NCBI RefSeq assembly: GCF_001507595.1
Contig: NZ_LQBQ01000023.1
Span: forward strand, 62,001 to 126,000
DNA: 64,000 bases
Origin: Ruegeria marisrubri
GTDB taxonomy: Bacteria > Pseudomonadota > Alphaproteobacteria > Rhodobacterales > Rhodobacteraceae
Direction of reading: 5' to 3'
The notes beneath the pieces are model-generated. The model saw nothing but the letters and a program-made list of their open reading frames with translations, had not been told where the DNA came from and made no database searches. Every line of letters begins with the position of its first letter. The first letter of the stretch is position 1. Made by a program: the position numbers and the translations under genes. Shown here one piece after another: positions 25,834 to 35,635 of the stretch.

Positions 25834-26663
25834 TGAAAACCGCGCTGCTGCAGCTGACCTCGTCGGACGATCCCGCAGCGAACCTCGATATGGTGCGCGC
25901 CATGATCGGCGAGGCGGCGGTTCAGGGCGCGAAATTCATCCTGACGCCCGAGGTCACCAACTGCGTCTCTACCAGCACGACGCGGCAACGCGAGGTGTTG
26001 CTGCACGAAGAGGATGACATCACGCTTGCCGGCCTGCGCGGGCAGGCTGCGGAACTGGGCATCTGGCTGCTGATCGGCTCGCTGGGGATCAAGACGCATG
26101 ACGCGGACGGCCGCTTTGCCAACCGGTCATTCCTGATCGATCCGCAGGGGCAGATCGTCGCGCGATACGACAAGATCCACATGTTCGACGTGCAGGTGAC
26201 CGAGGCGGAAACCTTCCGCGAATCCGCCAACTATCGCCCCGGCAACCGCGCCGTGGTGGCGGACACCGATTTCGGCAAGGTGGGCATGACCATATGCTAT
26301 GATCTGCGCTTTCCGCATCTCTATGCCGCGCTGGCGCAGGCGGGGGCGCGGATTCTCACGGTTCCTGCGGCCTTCTCTCCGGTGACCGGCCTGGCGCATT
26401 GGGAGCCGCTGCTGCGCGCCCGCGCCATCGAGAACGGTTGCTGGGTCATCGCGCCGGCTCAGACGGGCACGCATCCCAAGACCCGGGGCAGGACGCGCCA
26501 CACCTATGGGCACAGCCTTGTCGTCAGCCCCTGGGGAGAGGTTGTGATCGACGCAGGCACCGGACCGGGCATTCACTTTTTCGATCTGGATGATAATTCT
26601 GTTACCGAGGCACGCCGCCGAGTGCCTTCCCTGACACATGTCCGTCCTTTTGACGGGCCCTGA
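25833..26663 (+). CDS. Carbon-nitrogen hydrolase (Nit1/nitrilase family)
   Basis: 276 residues with the catalytic triad E40 (ILTPEVTN), K114 (YDKIHMFDV) and C155 (GMTICYDLRFP). This is the Nit1/deaminated-glutathione amidase type. In that family the enzyme removes deaminated glutathione made by aminotransferase side reactions, which fits its coupling to glutaredoxin. ATG 25833 overlaps the grxC stop. Confidence 0.9.
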   Translation: MKTALLQLTSSDDPAANLDMVRAMIGEAAVQGAKFILTPEVTNCVSTSTTRQREVLLHEEDDITLAGLRGQAAELGIWLLIGSLGIKTHDADGRFANRSFLIDPQGQIVARYDKIHMFDVQVTEAETFRESANYRPGNRAVVADTDFGKVGMTICYDLRFPHLYAALAQAGARILTVPAAFSPVTGLAHWEPLLRARAIENGCWVIAPAQTGTHPKTRGRTRHTYGHSLVVSPWGEVVIDAGTGPGIHFFDLDDNSVTEARRRVPSLTHVRPFDGP

Positions 26664-26677
26664 TCCAAACTCGGAAC

Positions 26678-27118
26678 ATGGCAGACGACGCTCAATCCCT
26701 GGCGGTCGCGCTGTTCAGCGAGATCCTGACCGCCGATCAACTGTTGCGGAACCGGCTGAGCCGGGTGCTGCCCAAGGGCATGGAGCTTTCGCATTTCTCG
26801 GTGCTGAACCATCTGGTGTTCGTGGGTGGCGAACGCAGCCCGGCGCAACTGGCCAGCACCTTCCACGTCACCCGCGGCGCCATGACCAACACGCTCGCCA
26901 AGCTGGAATGGGCAGGCTACATCCACATCCGTCCCGACTGGGACGATGCCCGCCGCAAGATGGTGGCGATCAGCCCCGCCGGGCGGCAGGCGCGCGATCA
27001 GGCGATTTCGTCGATCGCGCCGCTCATCAATCGTGTCGTCGGCGAACTGGGACAGGACAGGGTGCGCGCGGCCCTGCCCATCCTGCGCGATCTGCGAATC
27101 AGGCTGGAAGAGGAATAG
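26678..27118 (+). CDS. MarR-family transcriptional regulator
   Basis: 146 residues; winged helix with LASTFHVTRGAMTNTLAKLEWAGYIHIRPDWDDARRKMVAISPAG, the MarR recognition helix and beta-wing. 14 bp after the nitrilase gene, so probably in the same operon. The ligand is unknown. Confidence 0.85.
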   Translation: MADDAQSLAVALFSEILTADQLLRNRLSRVLPKGMELSHFSVLNHLVFVGGERSPAQLASTFHVTRGAMTNTLAKLEWAGYIHIRPDWDDARRKMVAISPAGRQARDQAISSIAPLINRVVGELGQDRVRAALPILRDLRIRLEEE

Positions 27119-27125
27119 GACGCAC

Positions 27126-27872
27126 TCAGCGGGGCTTTACGCTGGCGGTGACGTAGTTGACGCTCAGATCGCGGTCCGAGATCGACCAGCTCCAGGAAAC
27201 CGGGTTGAACACGAACCCCTTGCGGTCCACCGGCTCCAGCCCGGCCTTGCGCAGCAGGTCATAGAGTTCGTCCGGCGTGATGAACTTGGACCATTCATGC
27301 GTCCCGCGCGGCAGCCAGCGCATGATCACCTCGGCCCCGAAAACCGCGACGGCATAGGATTTCGGATTGCGGTTGATGGTCGAACAGATCTCCAGCCCGC
27401 CGGGCTTCAGCAGCTCCTGCGTGGCGGTCAGATAGCTGAGCGGGTCGGCCACGTGCTCGACCACCTCCATGTTCAGAACCACGTCGAACTGTTCACCCGC
27501 CGCGGCCAGCGCCTCGGCCGTGGTGTGGCGATAGTCGATGTCCAGGCCCGACTGCTCGGCATGAATCCGGGCCACGGGCAGGTTGCCCTCGGCCGCATCC
27601 GCGCCCACCACCTCGGCACCCAGCCGCGCCATCGGCTCGGACAGCAGCCCCCCGCCGCAGCCGATATCCAACAGGCGCAGCCCATCGAACGGTTTCGGCG
27701 CTTTCAGGTCGCGATCGAACTCGCCGGCGATCTGCTGCGTGATGTAGTCAAGACGACAGGGGTTGAGCATGTGCAGCGGCTTGAATTTACCGTGCGGATC
27801 CCACCACTCGGCGGCCATGGCCTCGAATTTCGCGATCTCGGACGGGTCCACCGTGTTTGGAGGCGCTTGCAT
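27126..27872 (-). CDS. ubiG: Ubiquinone biosynthesis O-methyltransferase UbiG
   Basis: 248 residues. UbiG-typical start [33 protein letters not shown]-binding [20 protein letters not shown], and VVEHVADP. Catalyses both O-methylation steps of ubiquinone synthesis. Converges with the marR gene (7 bp) and is divergent from pip. Confidence 0.95.
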   Translation of the reverse strand: MQAPPNTVDPSEIAKFEAMAAEWWDPHGKFKPLHMLNPCRLDYITQQIAGEFDRDLKAPKPFDGLRLLDIGCGGGLLSEPMARLGAEVVGADAAEGNLPVARIHAEQSGLDIDYRHTTAEALAAAGEQFDVVLNMEVVEHVADPLSYLTATQELLKPGGLEICSTINRNPKSYAVAVFGAEVIMRWLPRGTHEWSKFITPDELYDLLRKAGLEPVDRKGFVFNPVSWSWSISDRDLSVNYVTASVKPR

Positions 27873-27920
27873 TCCTGTCTCCGTGTGCTCTTTTACGCTT
27901 AAGGACTATATAGGCCCATA

Positions 27921-28898
27921 ATGGACAAATACCCGGACCAAAAGCGCGCAGTTCAATATCTCTACCCGCCGACCGACCCCTTTGATCAGCGGATGGTCGA
28001 TGTGGGCAACGGCCACCGTATCTATGTGGAACAATGCGGAAATCCCAGCGGTATTCCCGTAGTCATATTGCACGGCGGACCGGGCGGCGGCTGTAGCCCC
28101 GCGATGCGGCGCTATTTCGATCCACAGGTCTTTCGGGTGATTCTCTTCGACCAGCGCGGCTGCGGCCGGTCGCGACCGCATGCCTCGGTCGAGCACAACA
28201 CGACGTGGCATCTTGTCGCCGATATCGAACGTATCCGGCAGTTGCTCCAGATCGAGGATTGGATTGCCTTCGGCGGAAGCTGGGGCGCGACGCTTGCGCT
28301 GGTCTATGCCCAGAGCCATCCTGATCGTGTCCGCCGGTTGGTTCTGCGTGGTGTATTCCTGATGACGCAGGCCGAGCTGGATTGGTTCTACGAAGGCGGC
28401 GCCGGGAAGTTCTGGCCCGAGCACTGGCAGAAATTCCTGTCGCTTCTGCCCGAGAACGAACAGAACGATCCGATTCGCGCCTACCACAAGCGCCTGTTCT
28501 CGGGAGACTACGCAACCGAGATCCTCTATGGCAGGGCCTGGTCCAACTGGGAGAACGCTCTGGCGTCAGTCCACATAAGCGGGCCGGTCGGAGAAAGCCC
28601 CGGAGATTACGCGCGCGCCTTTGCGCGCCTTGAAAACCACTACTTCCTGAACGGTGGCTTCTTGGAACAGGATGGTCAGATCCTGGCCCAGATGGATCGA
28701 ATCGCCCATATCCCCGGGCATATCGTGCAGGGCCGATATGACATGATCTGCCCGCCGGATTCGGCCTGGAAGCTGAGCGAAGCGTGGCCCGAGGCCGAAC
28801 TCAGGATGGTACGCAACGCCGGCCATGCGCTGTCAGAGCCGGGGATCAGCGCCGAGCTGGTCCGGATCATGGATCGGGTTGCGGAGGGCGTGGCATGA
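27921..28898 (+). CDS. pip: Proline iminopeptidase
   Basis: 325 residues, alpha/beta-hydrolase. Oxyanion motif HGGPGGG (51-57), FDQRGCGRS, nucleophile S120 in FGGSWGATLAL, and C-terminal NAGHAL with the catalytic His. Removes N-terminal proline from peptides in the cytoplasm. It overlaps the next gene by 4 bp. Confidence 0.94.
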   Translation: MDKYPDQKRAVQYLYPPTDPFDQRMVDVGNGHRIYVEQCGNPSGIPVVILHGGPGGGCSPAMRRYFDPQVFRVILFDQRGCGRSRPHASVEHNTTWHLVADIERIRQLLQIEDWIAFGGSWGATLALVYAQSHPDRVRRLVLRGVFLMTQAELDWFYEGGAGKFWPEHWQKFLSLLPENEQNDPIRAYHKRLFSGDYATEILYGRAWSNWENALASVHISGPVGESPGDYARAFARLENHYFLNGGFLEQDGQILAQMDRIAHIPGHIVQGRYDMICPPDSAWKLSEAWPEAELRMVRNAGHALSEPGISAELVRIMDRVAEGVA

Positions 28899-29716
28899 CC
28901 CGGATCGACCGTCGTGCGCTCTTTGCCTCCGGTGCCGCGGCCGCGCTGCTGGCGGCGACCGGCGTTTCGCTGGCGGGCACGCCCAAGACCGGCGGCACGC
29001 TGCGGCTGGCGGTCCCGCGGGACGACAGCCTGGAACAGGTGGCCCGCGGCGCGGTTTTCGACACGCTGACGGAAATCGCGCCTGACGGCACCTTGCGCGG
29101 CGAACTGGCCAGCGGCTGGCAGACCGATGCCGAGGCCCGTATCTGGACGTTCGATCTGCGCGATGGCGTGACCTTCCATGACGGAGCGCCTCTGCGCGGC
29201 GAAGATGTCATCGCGATCCTGTCGGAATTCGGCCGGGCCGAGGCGCTGGCGCCGAACCGTGTGCTGGTGGAACTGGCCGGCTCGACCCCGGACCTTCCGT
29301 TCCGGCTGGCCGACAACCGGTTCGTGATTGCCCGGCAGGGGCAGGGCGTGACGCCGCTGCAGGACGCCAACGGCACCGGCTGTTATCGGGTCGAGCGGGC
29401 GCAGGATCACCGGCATTTCCTGGGGCGTCGGGTCGCGGGTCATTACAAGGACGGTCAGGCCGGCTGGGTCGATGCGGTCGAGATCATCGTGATCCCCGAT
29501 GCCGCCATCCGCGCCGAGGCCCTGCGCGACGGTTTTGTGGATGTCGCCGCCCTGCCGATGCCGGATGACTTGCGCACGCGACGGGGCTTCCGGTTTCACC
29601 CCTCCGAGTCGGACATGGCGCTGGCCGTGGCCCCGTCGGTCGGGATGCCTCGACAGATCGCGGGACGCGGAGTGCTGGACGATGGCCGTATCGCCGAGCG
29701 GTGGTGGATGACCTGA
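28895..29716 (+). CDS. Orphan half-size ABC solute-binding protein (SBP_bac_5-like)
   Basis: 273 residues; oligopeptide-binding (family 5) proteins usually have about 500. A Tat-like signal ([19 protein letters not shown]) is followed by [22 protein letters not shown] and [22 protein letters not shown], clear family-5 motifs of the first lobe. The second lobe is greatly shortened. No permease or ATPase gene is near. It is translationally coupled to pip. It may be a remnant or a compact protein with another job in the periplasm; coding character stays good to the end. Confidence 0.75.
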   Translation: MTRIDRRALFASGAAAALLAATGVSLAGTPKTGGTLRLAVPRDDSLEQVARGAVFDTLTEIAPDGTLRGELASGWQTDAEARIWTFDLRDGVTFHDGAPLRGEDVIAILSEFGRAEALAPNRVLVELAGSTPDLPFRLADNRFVIARQGQGVTPLQDANGTGCYRVERAQDHRHFLGRRVAGHYKDGQAGWVDAVEIIVIPDAAIRAEALRDGFVDVAALPMPDDLRTRRGFRFHPSESDMALAVAPSVGMPRQIAGRGVLDDGRIAERWWMT

Positions 29717-29763
29717 ACAAGGGTCGCCCCGAGCGGCATTGCGCTGTGCGACAAAGCCAGGGG

Positions 29764-29792
29764 TTGCAGATTCGCTTCTCCGGGCGTATATG
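29764..29792 (+). promoter_or_regulatory. Candidate promoter of the rimP-nusA-infB operon
   Basis: TTGCAG (29764-29769), 17-bp spacer, TATATG (29787-29792). A transcript would start near 29799 and have an 87-base leader that contains a complete terminator (29849-29871). Confidence 0.5.
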
Positions 29793-29848
29793 CCCTTTCA
29801 ACAGCGGCGCGTCGGGCCAAGGGCTCGGGGCTCCACCGGAAATGATCG

Positions 29849-29871
29849 ACGGGCCGCGCGCCCGTTTTTTT
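29849..29871 (+). terminator. Leader terminator (attenuator candidate) 15 bp before rimP
   Basis: ACGGGC (29849-29854), 5-base loop, GCCCGT (29860-29865), then T7 (29865-29871). It ends the upstream pip unit, but it also lies downstream of the likely rimP promoter, so it could attenuate the nusA operon. Attenuation in rimP leaders has been proposed in other proteobacteria. Confidence 0.75.
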
Positions 29872-29885
29872 GTGTTTGGACACTT

Positions 29886-30476
29886 ATGACAAACGACCTG
29901 ATAGCAAAGGCTGCCATCGACCGGCGTCTGGCCGAGATCATAACCCCCGTCATCGAGGACATGGGGTTCGAACTCGTCCGCATCCGCCTCATGAGCGGCA
30001 AGCAGACCACCCTGCAGATCATGGCCGACAAGCCCGAGGGCGGGATCGAGGTGGATGACTGCGCCGAGATCTCGAACGCGGTCAGCGCCACGCTGGATGT
30101 CGAGGACCCGATCCTTGATGCCTACACGCTCGAGGTGTCCAGCCCCGGCATCGACCGGCCGCTGACCCGGCTCAAGGATTTCGAAGCCTTCGAGGGCTAC
30201 GAGGCCAAGCTGGAAACCGCCGAACTGATCGACGGCCGCCGCCGCTTCAAGGGGGAACTGGCGGGCGTCGAGGGGGATGAGGTTCTCATCAACATCCCGC
30301 AAGGCGATGAAACCATCACCATCGGTCTGAAATTCGACTGGCTGAGCGATGCCAAGCTGGTTCTGACCGAAGACCTGATCAAGGAAATGCTGCGTCAGCG
30401 AAAGGCCGCGGGCGCCCTGAACGAAGACCAATTCGACGAGATCGTGACCGAAGGGTCCGAAGAGGAGACGAACTGA
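29886..30476 (+). CDS. rimP: Ribosome maturation factor RimP
   Basis: 196 residues: N-terminal RimP domain ([50 protein letters not shown]) and C-terminal SH3-like domain. Needed for 30S maturation. The ribosome site is weak (TTGGAC). TGA overlaps the nusA ATG by one base. First gene of the conserved rimP-nusA-ylxR-infB operon. Confidence 0.96.
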   Translation: MTNDLIAKAAIDRRLAEIITPVIEDMGFELVRIRLMSGKQTTLQIMADKPEGGIEVDDCAEISNAVSATLDVEDPILDAYTLEVSSPGIDRPLTRLKDFEAFEGYEAKLETAELIDGRRRFKGELAGVEGDEVLINIPQGDETITIGLKFDWLSDAKLVLTEDLIKEMLRQRKAAGALNEDQFDEIVTEGSEEETN

Positions 30477-32161
30477 TGGCAATCACCTCTGCAAACCAGC
30501 TGGAGCTGTTGCAAACCGCCGAGGCCGTGGCCCGCGAAAAGATGATCGACCCCGGTCTGGTGGTGGAAGCGATGGAAGAGTCGCTCGCCCGCGCGGCCAA
30601 GAGCCGCTACGGCTCGGAGATGGACATCCGCGTGTCGATCGACCGCAAGACCGGCAAGGCGACCTTTACCCGCGTCCGCACCGTGGTCGACGACGACGAG
30701 CTGGAAAACTACCAGGCTGAAATGTCCGTTGATCAGGCCCGTGCCTATTTCGAGCCCAGCAAGGATGGTCGCTCGGTCTGGCTGCGCGACGGTCAGCCGA
30801 TCGAGGATTTCTCGACCGGTCCGCAGGTGGGTGACGTGTTCCAGGAAGAGGTTCCGCCGGTCGAGATGGGCCGGATCGCGGCCCAATCCGCCAAGCAGGT
30901 GATCCTGCAGAAGGTGCGCGAGGCCGAGCGGGATCGCCAGTACGAGGAATTCAAGGATCGCGTCGGCACCATCATCAACGGCGTCGTCAAGCGCGAGGAA
31001 TACGGCAACGTCATCGTCGATGTCGGCACCGGCGAGGCGATCCTGCGCCGCAACGAAAAGATCGGCCGCGAAAGCTATCGCCCGAATGACCGCATCCGCT
31101 GCTACATCAAGGATGTGCGCCGCGAGCCGCGCGGGCCGCAGATCTTCCTGTCGCGCACCGCGCCGGAATTCATGGCCGAGCTGTTCAAGATGGAAGTGCC
31201 GGAAATCTATGACGGCATCATCGAGGTCAAGGCCGTGGCCCGCGACCCGGGTTCGCGCGCCAAGATCGCCGTGATCTCGTATGACAACTCGATCGACCCC
31301 GTCGGCGCCTGCGTCGGTATGCGCGGCAGCCGGGTTCAGGCGGTCGTGAACGAGCTGCAGGGCGAAAAGATCGACATCATCCCGTGGAACGAGGATCAGC
31401 CGACCTTCCTGGTGAACGCGCTGCAACCGGCCGAGGTCTCCAAGGTGGTTCTGGACGAGGAAGCCGGCAAGATCGAGGTCGTCGTGCCCGAGGACCAGCT
31501 GTCGCTGGCGATTGGCCGCCGCGGTCAGAACGTGCGCCTGGCCAGCCAGCTGACCGGTCTGGACATCGACATCATGACCGAGGCCGAAGAATCGGCCCGT
31601 CGCCAGAAGGAATTCGAGGCCCGCACCAAGCTGTTCATGGAAAGCCTCGATCTGGACGAGTTCTTTGCGCAGCTTCTGGTTTCCGAAGGCTTCACCAACC
31701 TCGAAGAGGTCGCCTATGTCGAACTCGATGAGCTGCTGGTGATCGACGGCGTGGACGAAGGCACCGCGAACGAACTGCAGGCGCGTGCCCGCGACGTTCT
31801 CGAGGCCCAGGCCAAGGCCGCGCTGGACAATGCCCGTGCGCTGGGCGCCGAGGACAGCCTCATTGAATTCGAAGGCCTGACACCCCAGATGGTAGAGGCA
31901 CTGGCAAAGGATGGCGTGAAGACGCTGGAGGACTTCGCCACCTGTGCCGACTGGGAACTGGCCGGCGGATGGACGACGGTCGATGGCCAGCGGGTCAAGG
32001 ACGACGGCATTCTCGAACCGTTCGACGTGTCTCTGGAAGAGGCGCAGGATCTGGTGATGACCGCGCGCATCATGCTGGGCTGGGTCGATCCGGCCGAGCT
32101 TGAGGCCGAGGCCGAAGACGCCGGCGAGGTCGAATCGTCCGACGAGGAGGCCGGGGCCTGA
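30476..32161 (+). CDS. nusA: Transcription termination/antitermination factor NusA
   Basis: 561 residues: N-terminal RNA polymerase-binding domain, S1 domain ([16 protein letters not shown], about 140-200), two KH domains ([20 protein letters not shown] and [20 protein letters not shown]), two C-terminal acidic repeats ([31 protein letters not shown]) and an acidic tail. It modulates pausing, termination and antitermination and often regulates its own operon. Confidence 0.97.
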   Translation: MAITSANQLELLQTAEAVAREKMIDPGLVVEAMEESLARAAKSRYGSEMDIRVSIDRKTGKATFTRVRTVVDDDELENYQAEMSVDQARAYFEPSKDGRSVWLRDGQPIEDFSTGPQVGDVFQEEVPPVEMGRIAAQSAKQVILQKVREAERDRQYEEFKDRVGTIINGVVKREEYGNVIVDVGTGEAILRRNEKIGRESYRPNDRIRCYIKDVRREPRGPQIFLSRTAPEFMAELFKMEVPEIYDGIIEVKAVARDPGSRAKIAVISYDNSIDPVGACVGMRGSRVQAVVNELQGEKIDIIPWNEDQPTFLVNALQPAEVSKVVLDEEAGKIEVVVPEDQLSLAIGRRGQNVRLASQLTGLDIDIMTEAEESARRQKEFEARTKLFMESLDLDEFFAQLLVSEGFTNLEEVAYVELDELLVIDGVDEGTANELQARARDVLEAQAKAALDNARALGAEDSLIEFEGLTPQMVEALAKDGVKTLEDFATCADWELAGGWTTVDGQRVKDDGILEPFDVSLEEAQDLVMTARIMLGWVDPAELEAEAEDAGEVESSDEEAGA

Positions 32162-32176
32162 TCTCGGGCCCCCGGG

Positions 32177-32809
32177 GTGGCGCGGATGGGTCGCGGCGGC
32201 GTCTCCAAGGATCGTTCGGCAGGGCCCGAGCGGAAATGCATCGCCACGGGCGAGGTTCAGCCTAAATATGGGTTGATCCGCTTCGTGGCCGGGCCGGACG
32301 GCCAGGTATGCCCGGATATCGCGGGCAAGCTGCCGGGCCGGGGCGTTTACGTGGCCGCCGATCGCGAGGCGTTGAACCGCGCGATCAGCAAGAAGCTGTT
32401 CGCACGTGGGCTCAAGGCGCCGGTGACGGTGCCGGAAGATCTGGCCGGCGAGGTGGAGCGTCTGCTGTCCAGACGCGTCGTCGAACTCATCAGCCTCGCG
32501 CGGAAGTCCGGAGAGGCGGTCGCGGGATACGAAAAGGTCAAGACCTGGCTCGACAAGGAAGAAGCATGGGTCCTGATTCAGGCGGTGGATGGCTCGGGTC
32601 GCGGCAAGTCGAAACTGAGCACGCCGCATTATGGAAAATACATCGGCTGGCTCACGGCGGATGAACTTGGCATGGCATTTGGGCGCCAAACGGTGATTCA
32701 TGCGGCGCTCGCCTCTGGCGGACTCGCCAAACGTGTTGTAGAGGAAGCGCAGCGCCTGCGTGGCTTGCGCGAAACGGATGACGGCGGCAAGGGCCGCTCG
32801 GAAGGGTAA
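32177..32809 (+). CDS. YlxR-L7Ae RNA-binding fusion protein
   Basis: 210 residues. The N-terminal YlxR (DUF448) domain has [20 protein letters not shown] and [13 protein letters not shown]. The C-terminal L7Ae/YlxQ-like domain is around [18 protein letters not shown]. The fused form is normal in alphaproteobacteria. Probably binds RNA, RNA polymerase or ribosome partners. Start GTG 32177 (alternative ATG 32186). It lies 15 bp after nusA and 8 bp before infB. Confidence 0.88.
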   Translation: MARMGRGGVSKDRSAGPERKCIATGEVQPKYGLIRFVAGPDGQVCPDIAGKLPGRGVYVAADREALNRAISKKLFARGLKAPVTVPEDLAGEVERLLSRRVVELISLARKSGEAVAGYEKVKTWLDKEEAWVLIQAVDGSGRGKSKLSTPHYGKYIGWLTADELGMAFGRQTVIHAALASGGLAKRVVEEAQRLRGLRETDDGGKGRSEG

Positions 32810-32817
32810 GAAGCTTT

Positions 32818-35301
32818 ATGAGCGATAGTGACGGCAAAAAGACATTGGGTCTGCGTGGCGGGGCACGCCCCGGGAATGTGAAACAGAGTTTCAGCCACGG
32901 ACGGACCAAGAATGTCGTGGTGGAAACCAAACGCAAGCGCGTGGTCGTCCCCAAGCCGGGCGCGGCCAAGCCGAGCAGCAGCGGGACCGCACCGGCGGGT
33001 GACAAGTCGCGCCGTCCGGCGGGGATCTCGGATGCCGAGATGGAGCGCCGCCTGAAGGCGCTGCAGGCCGCCAAGGCACGCGAAGCCGAAGAAGCCGCCA
33101 AGCGCGAGGCCGAGGAAAAGGCCCGCGAGGAAGAGCGTGCACGCCGCCGCGCCGAGCAGGAGGCCAAGGAGCGCGAACAGCGCGAGGCCGAAGAGCGCGC
33201 GCGCCAGAAGGCCGAAGACGAAGAACGCAAGCGCAAGGAGGCCGAAGAGGCCGCCAAGCGGGCTGCCGCCGAAGCCGCGGCTGCGAAAGAGGCGCCCAAG
33301 GCCAAGGCTGCGGCGCCGAGCAAGCCGGCCCTGTCCGAAAGCCAGCCGCGCCGCACCGAGCGCGAGCAGCGCCCCTCTCGCGGCAAGGGCCGCGACGATG
33401 GTCGCCGGTCCGGCAAGCTGACCCTGAACCAGGCGCTTTCGGGCGAAGGCGGTCGTCAGCGGTCGATGGCCGCGATGAAGCGCAAGCAGGAGCGCGCGCG
33501 CCAGAAGGCGATGGGCGGCCCGGTCGAGCGCGAAAAGGTGGTCCGCGACGTGCAGCTGCCCGAGACCATCGTGGTTTCGGAACTGGCCAACCGCATGGCC
33601 GAGCGCGTGGCCGACGTGGTCAAGGCGCTGATGAACATGGGCATGATGGTCACGCAAAACCAGAGCATCGACGCCGATACCGCCGAGCTGATCATCGAGG
33701 AATTCGGCCACAAGGTCGTGCGCGTGTCCGACGCCGATGTCGAAGACGTCATCGCCGATATCGAGGACAAGGAAGAAGACCTGCAGCCGCGTCCGCCGGT
33801 CATCACCATCATGGGCCACGTCGACCACGGCAAGACATCATTGCTGGACGCCATCCGCAACACCAAGGTCGTGTCGGGCGAGGCCGGTGGCATCACCCAG
33901 CATATCGGTGCCTACCAGGTGCAGACCAAGGACGGCACCACGCTGACCTTCCTGGATACGCCTGGCCACGCGGCGTTTACCTCGATGCGCTCACGCGGGG
34001 CGCAGGTAACCGATATCGTGGTGCTGGTGGTTGCTGCCGATGACGCGGTGATGCCGCAGACGGTCGAGGCGATCAACCACGCCAAGGCCGCCGGTGTTCC
34101 GATGATCGTGGCGATCAACAAGATCGACAAGCCCGAGGCCAACCCGGACAAGGTGCGCACCGACCTGCTGCAGCACGAGGTGATCGTCGAAAAGATGTCC
34201 GGCGACGTCCAGGATGTCGAAGTTTCGGCCATCACCGGTCAGGGTCTGGACGACCTGCTGGAAGCCATCGCGCTGCAGGCCGAGATCCTGGAGCTGAAAG
34301 CCAACCCGAACCGCGCCGCGCAAGGCGCCGTGATCGAGGCCCAGCTGGACGTGGGCCGCGGTCCGGTCGCGACCGTTCTGGTCCAGAAGGGCACCCTGCA
34401 CCAGGGCGACATCTTCGTCGTGGGCGAGCAGTACGGCAAGGTCCGCGCGCTGATCAACGACAAGGGCGAGCGCGTGAAAGAAGCCGGGCCTTCGGTGCCG
34501 GTCGAGGTTCTGGGGCTCAATGGCACCCCCGAGGCCGGTGACGTTCTGAACGTGACCGAAACCGAGGCGCAAGCCCGCGAGATCGCCGAGTACCGCGCAC
34601 AGGTCGCCAAGGACAAGCGCGCCGCCGCAGGTGCCGCGACCACGCTGGAACAGCTGATGCAGAAGGCCAAGGAAGACGAGAGTGTTTCCGAGCTTCCGAT
34701 CCTCGTCAAAGCCGACGTGCAGGGCTCGGCCGAAGCGATCGTTCAGGCGATGGAAAAGATCGGCAACGACGAGGTGCGCGTGCGCGTTCTGCATTCGGGC
34801 GTTGGCGCCATCACGGAAACCGATATCGGCCTCGCCGAGGCATCGGGCGCTCCGGTCTTCGGCTTCAACGTCCGGGCCAATGCATCGGCACGCAACACCG
34901 CCAACCAGAAGGGTGTCGAGATCCGCTACTACTCGGTGATCTACGATCTGGTGGATGACGTGAAAGCGGCCGCATCGGGCCTGCTGAGTGCCGAGATCCG
35001 CGAGAAATTCATCGGCTATGCCGAGATCAAGGAAGTCTTCAAGGTCTCGGGTGTCGGCAAAGTGGCTGGCTGTCTGGTCACCGAGGGCGTTGCCCGCCGT
35101 TCCGCCGGCGTGCGTCTGCTGCGCGACAACGTGGTGATCCACGAAGGCACGCTGAAGACGCTGAAACGCTTCAAGGACGAAGTGGCCGAGGTTCAGTCGG
35201 GTCAGGAATGCGGCATGGCGTTCGAGAACTACGACGACATCCGCCCCGGCGACGTGATCGAGATCTTCGAACGCGAAGAAGTGCAACGAACCCTCGACTG
35301 A
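32818..35301 (+). CDS. infB: Translation initiation factor IF-2
   Basis: 827 residues. An N-terminal charged Ala/Glu/Arg-rich coiled coil spans about 80-165, then the IF2_N-like segment. The G domain has GHVDHGKT at 333-340, DTPGH and NKID, followed by domains II, III and the fMet-tRNA-binding C-terminus ([21 protein letters not shown]). Places initiator tRNA on the 30S subunit. Ends at a perfect terminator. Confidence 0.98.
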   Translation: MSDSDGKKTLGLRGGARPGNVKQSFSHGRTKNVVVETKRKRVVVPKPGAAKPSSSGTAPAGDKSRRPAGISDAEMERRLKALQAAKAREAEEAAKREAEEKAREEERARRRAEQEAKEREQREAEERARQKAEDEERKRKEAEEAAKRAAAEAAAAKEAPKAKAAAPSKPALSESQPRRTEREQRPSRGKGRDDGRRSGKLTLNQALSGEGGRQRSMAAMKRKQERARQKAMGGPVEREKVVRDVQLPETIVVSELANRMAERVADVVKALMNMGMMVTQNQSIDADTAELIIEEFGHKVVRVSDADVEDVIADIEDKEEDLQPRPPVITIMGHVDHGKTSLLDAIRNTKVVSGEAGGITQHIGAYQVQTKDGTTLTFLDTPGHAAFTSMRSRGAQVTDIVVLVVAADDAVMPQTVEAINHAKAAGVPMIVAINKIDKPEANPDKVRTDLLQHEVIVEKMSGDVQDVEVSAITGQGLDDLLEAIALQAEILELKANPNRAAQGAVIEAQLDVGRGPVATVLVQKGTLHQGDIFVVGEQYGKVRALINDKGERVKEAGPSVPVEVLGLNGTPEAGDVLNVTETEAQAREIAEYRAQVAKDKRAAAGAATTLEQLMQKAKEDESVSELPILVKADVQGSAEAIVQAMEKIGNDEVRVRVLHSGVGAITETDIGLAEASGAPVFGFNVRANASARNTANQKGVEIRYYSVIYDLVDDVKAAASGLLSAEIREKFIGYAEIKEVFKVSGVGKVAGCLVTEGVARRSAGVRLLRDNVVIHEGTLKTLKRFKDEVAEVQSGQECGMAFENYDDIRPGDVIEIFEREEVQRTLD

Positions 35302-35340
35302 TCCGGCCGGGAAAGCGCGCTTCGCCAAGTGCTGCATGGA

Positions 35341-35371
35341 AAAAAGGGGATGGCGCCGCCATCCCCTTTTT
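35341..35371. terminator. Bidirectional Rho-independent terminator after infB
   Basis: A5, 9-bp stem GGGGATGGC / GCCATCCCC with GCC loop, then T5. Symmetric, so it can also end minus-strand transcripts from the aromatic cluster and the small gene at 35398. Confidence 0.95.
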
Positions 35372-35397
35372 GATTCGTGAGCGGTAAGCCGTTGAAG

Positions 35398-35532
35398 TCA
35401 GACAGCCTTTTTCACGGGGTGCCCGCGAAAGATCTTGTCTCCTACGCGCACCGACACGCGGCCATCTGGCCATTTTCTGACCAACATTCCCTGAACCAAT
35501 ACGCAACTGCCCAGTGTGATGGTTCGAAGCAT
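35398..35532 (-). CDS. Small conserved-looking protein of unknown function (44 aa)
   Basis: Starts MLRTITLGSCVLVQGML and continues with VRKWPDGRVSVRVGDKIFRGHPV, a compact beta-rich pattern that I recall from short Roseobacter proteins, without a known function. GGGGGG precedes the ATG by 6 bases. The frame stays open upstream, and a longer form with a hydrophobic N-terminus (about 68 residues) is possible. It ends just before the bidirectional terminator and follows the monooxygenase gene on the same strand. Confidence 0.5.
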   Translation of the reverse strand: MLRTITLGSCVLVQGMLVRKWPDGRVSVRVGDKIFRGHPVKKAV

Positions 35533-35635
35533 GCCCGATCCCCCCATAAGAACAAGACACACGAAAAAATAGACGAATTTCGCCAGAACGCCACGAAAAT
35601 ACATCTTGTTGAGGGAATGCGCCGGTCTTCCCGGG

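Noticed and set aside
28895..29716. Frameshift or premature stop as the cause of the short binding protein
   Set aside because: I see no continuing family-5 sequence in other frames after 29716; the rimP promoter and leader begin directly.
29717..29885. A tRNA (initiator Met) before rimP, as in enterobacteria
   Set aside because: No cloverleaf or T-loop GGTTC-type sequence could be found; the region is explained by a promoter and a terminator.
30395..32701. A 768-codon open frame antisense to nusA
   Set aside because: It mirrors the GC-rich codon pattern of nusA and ylxR; no family motif is visible, and the opposite strand has clear NusA domains.
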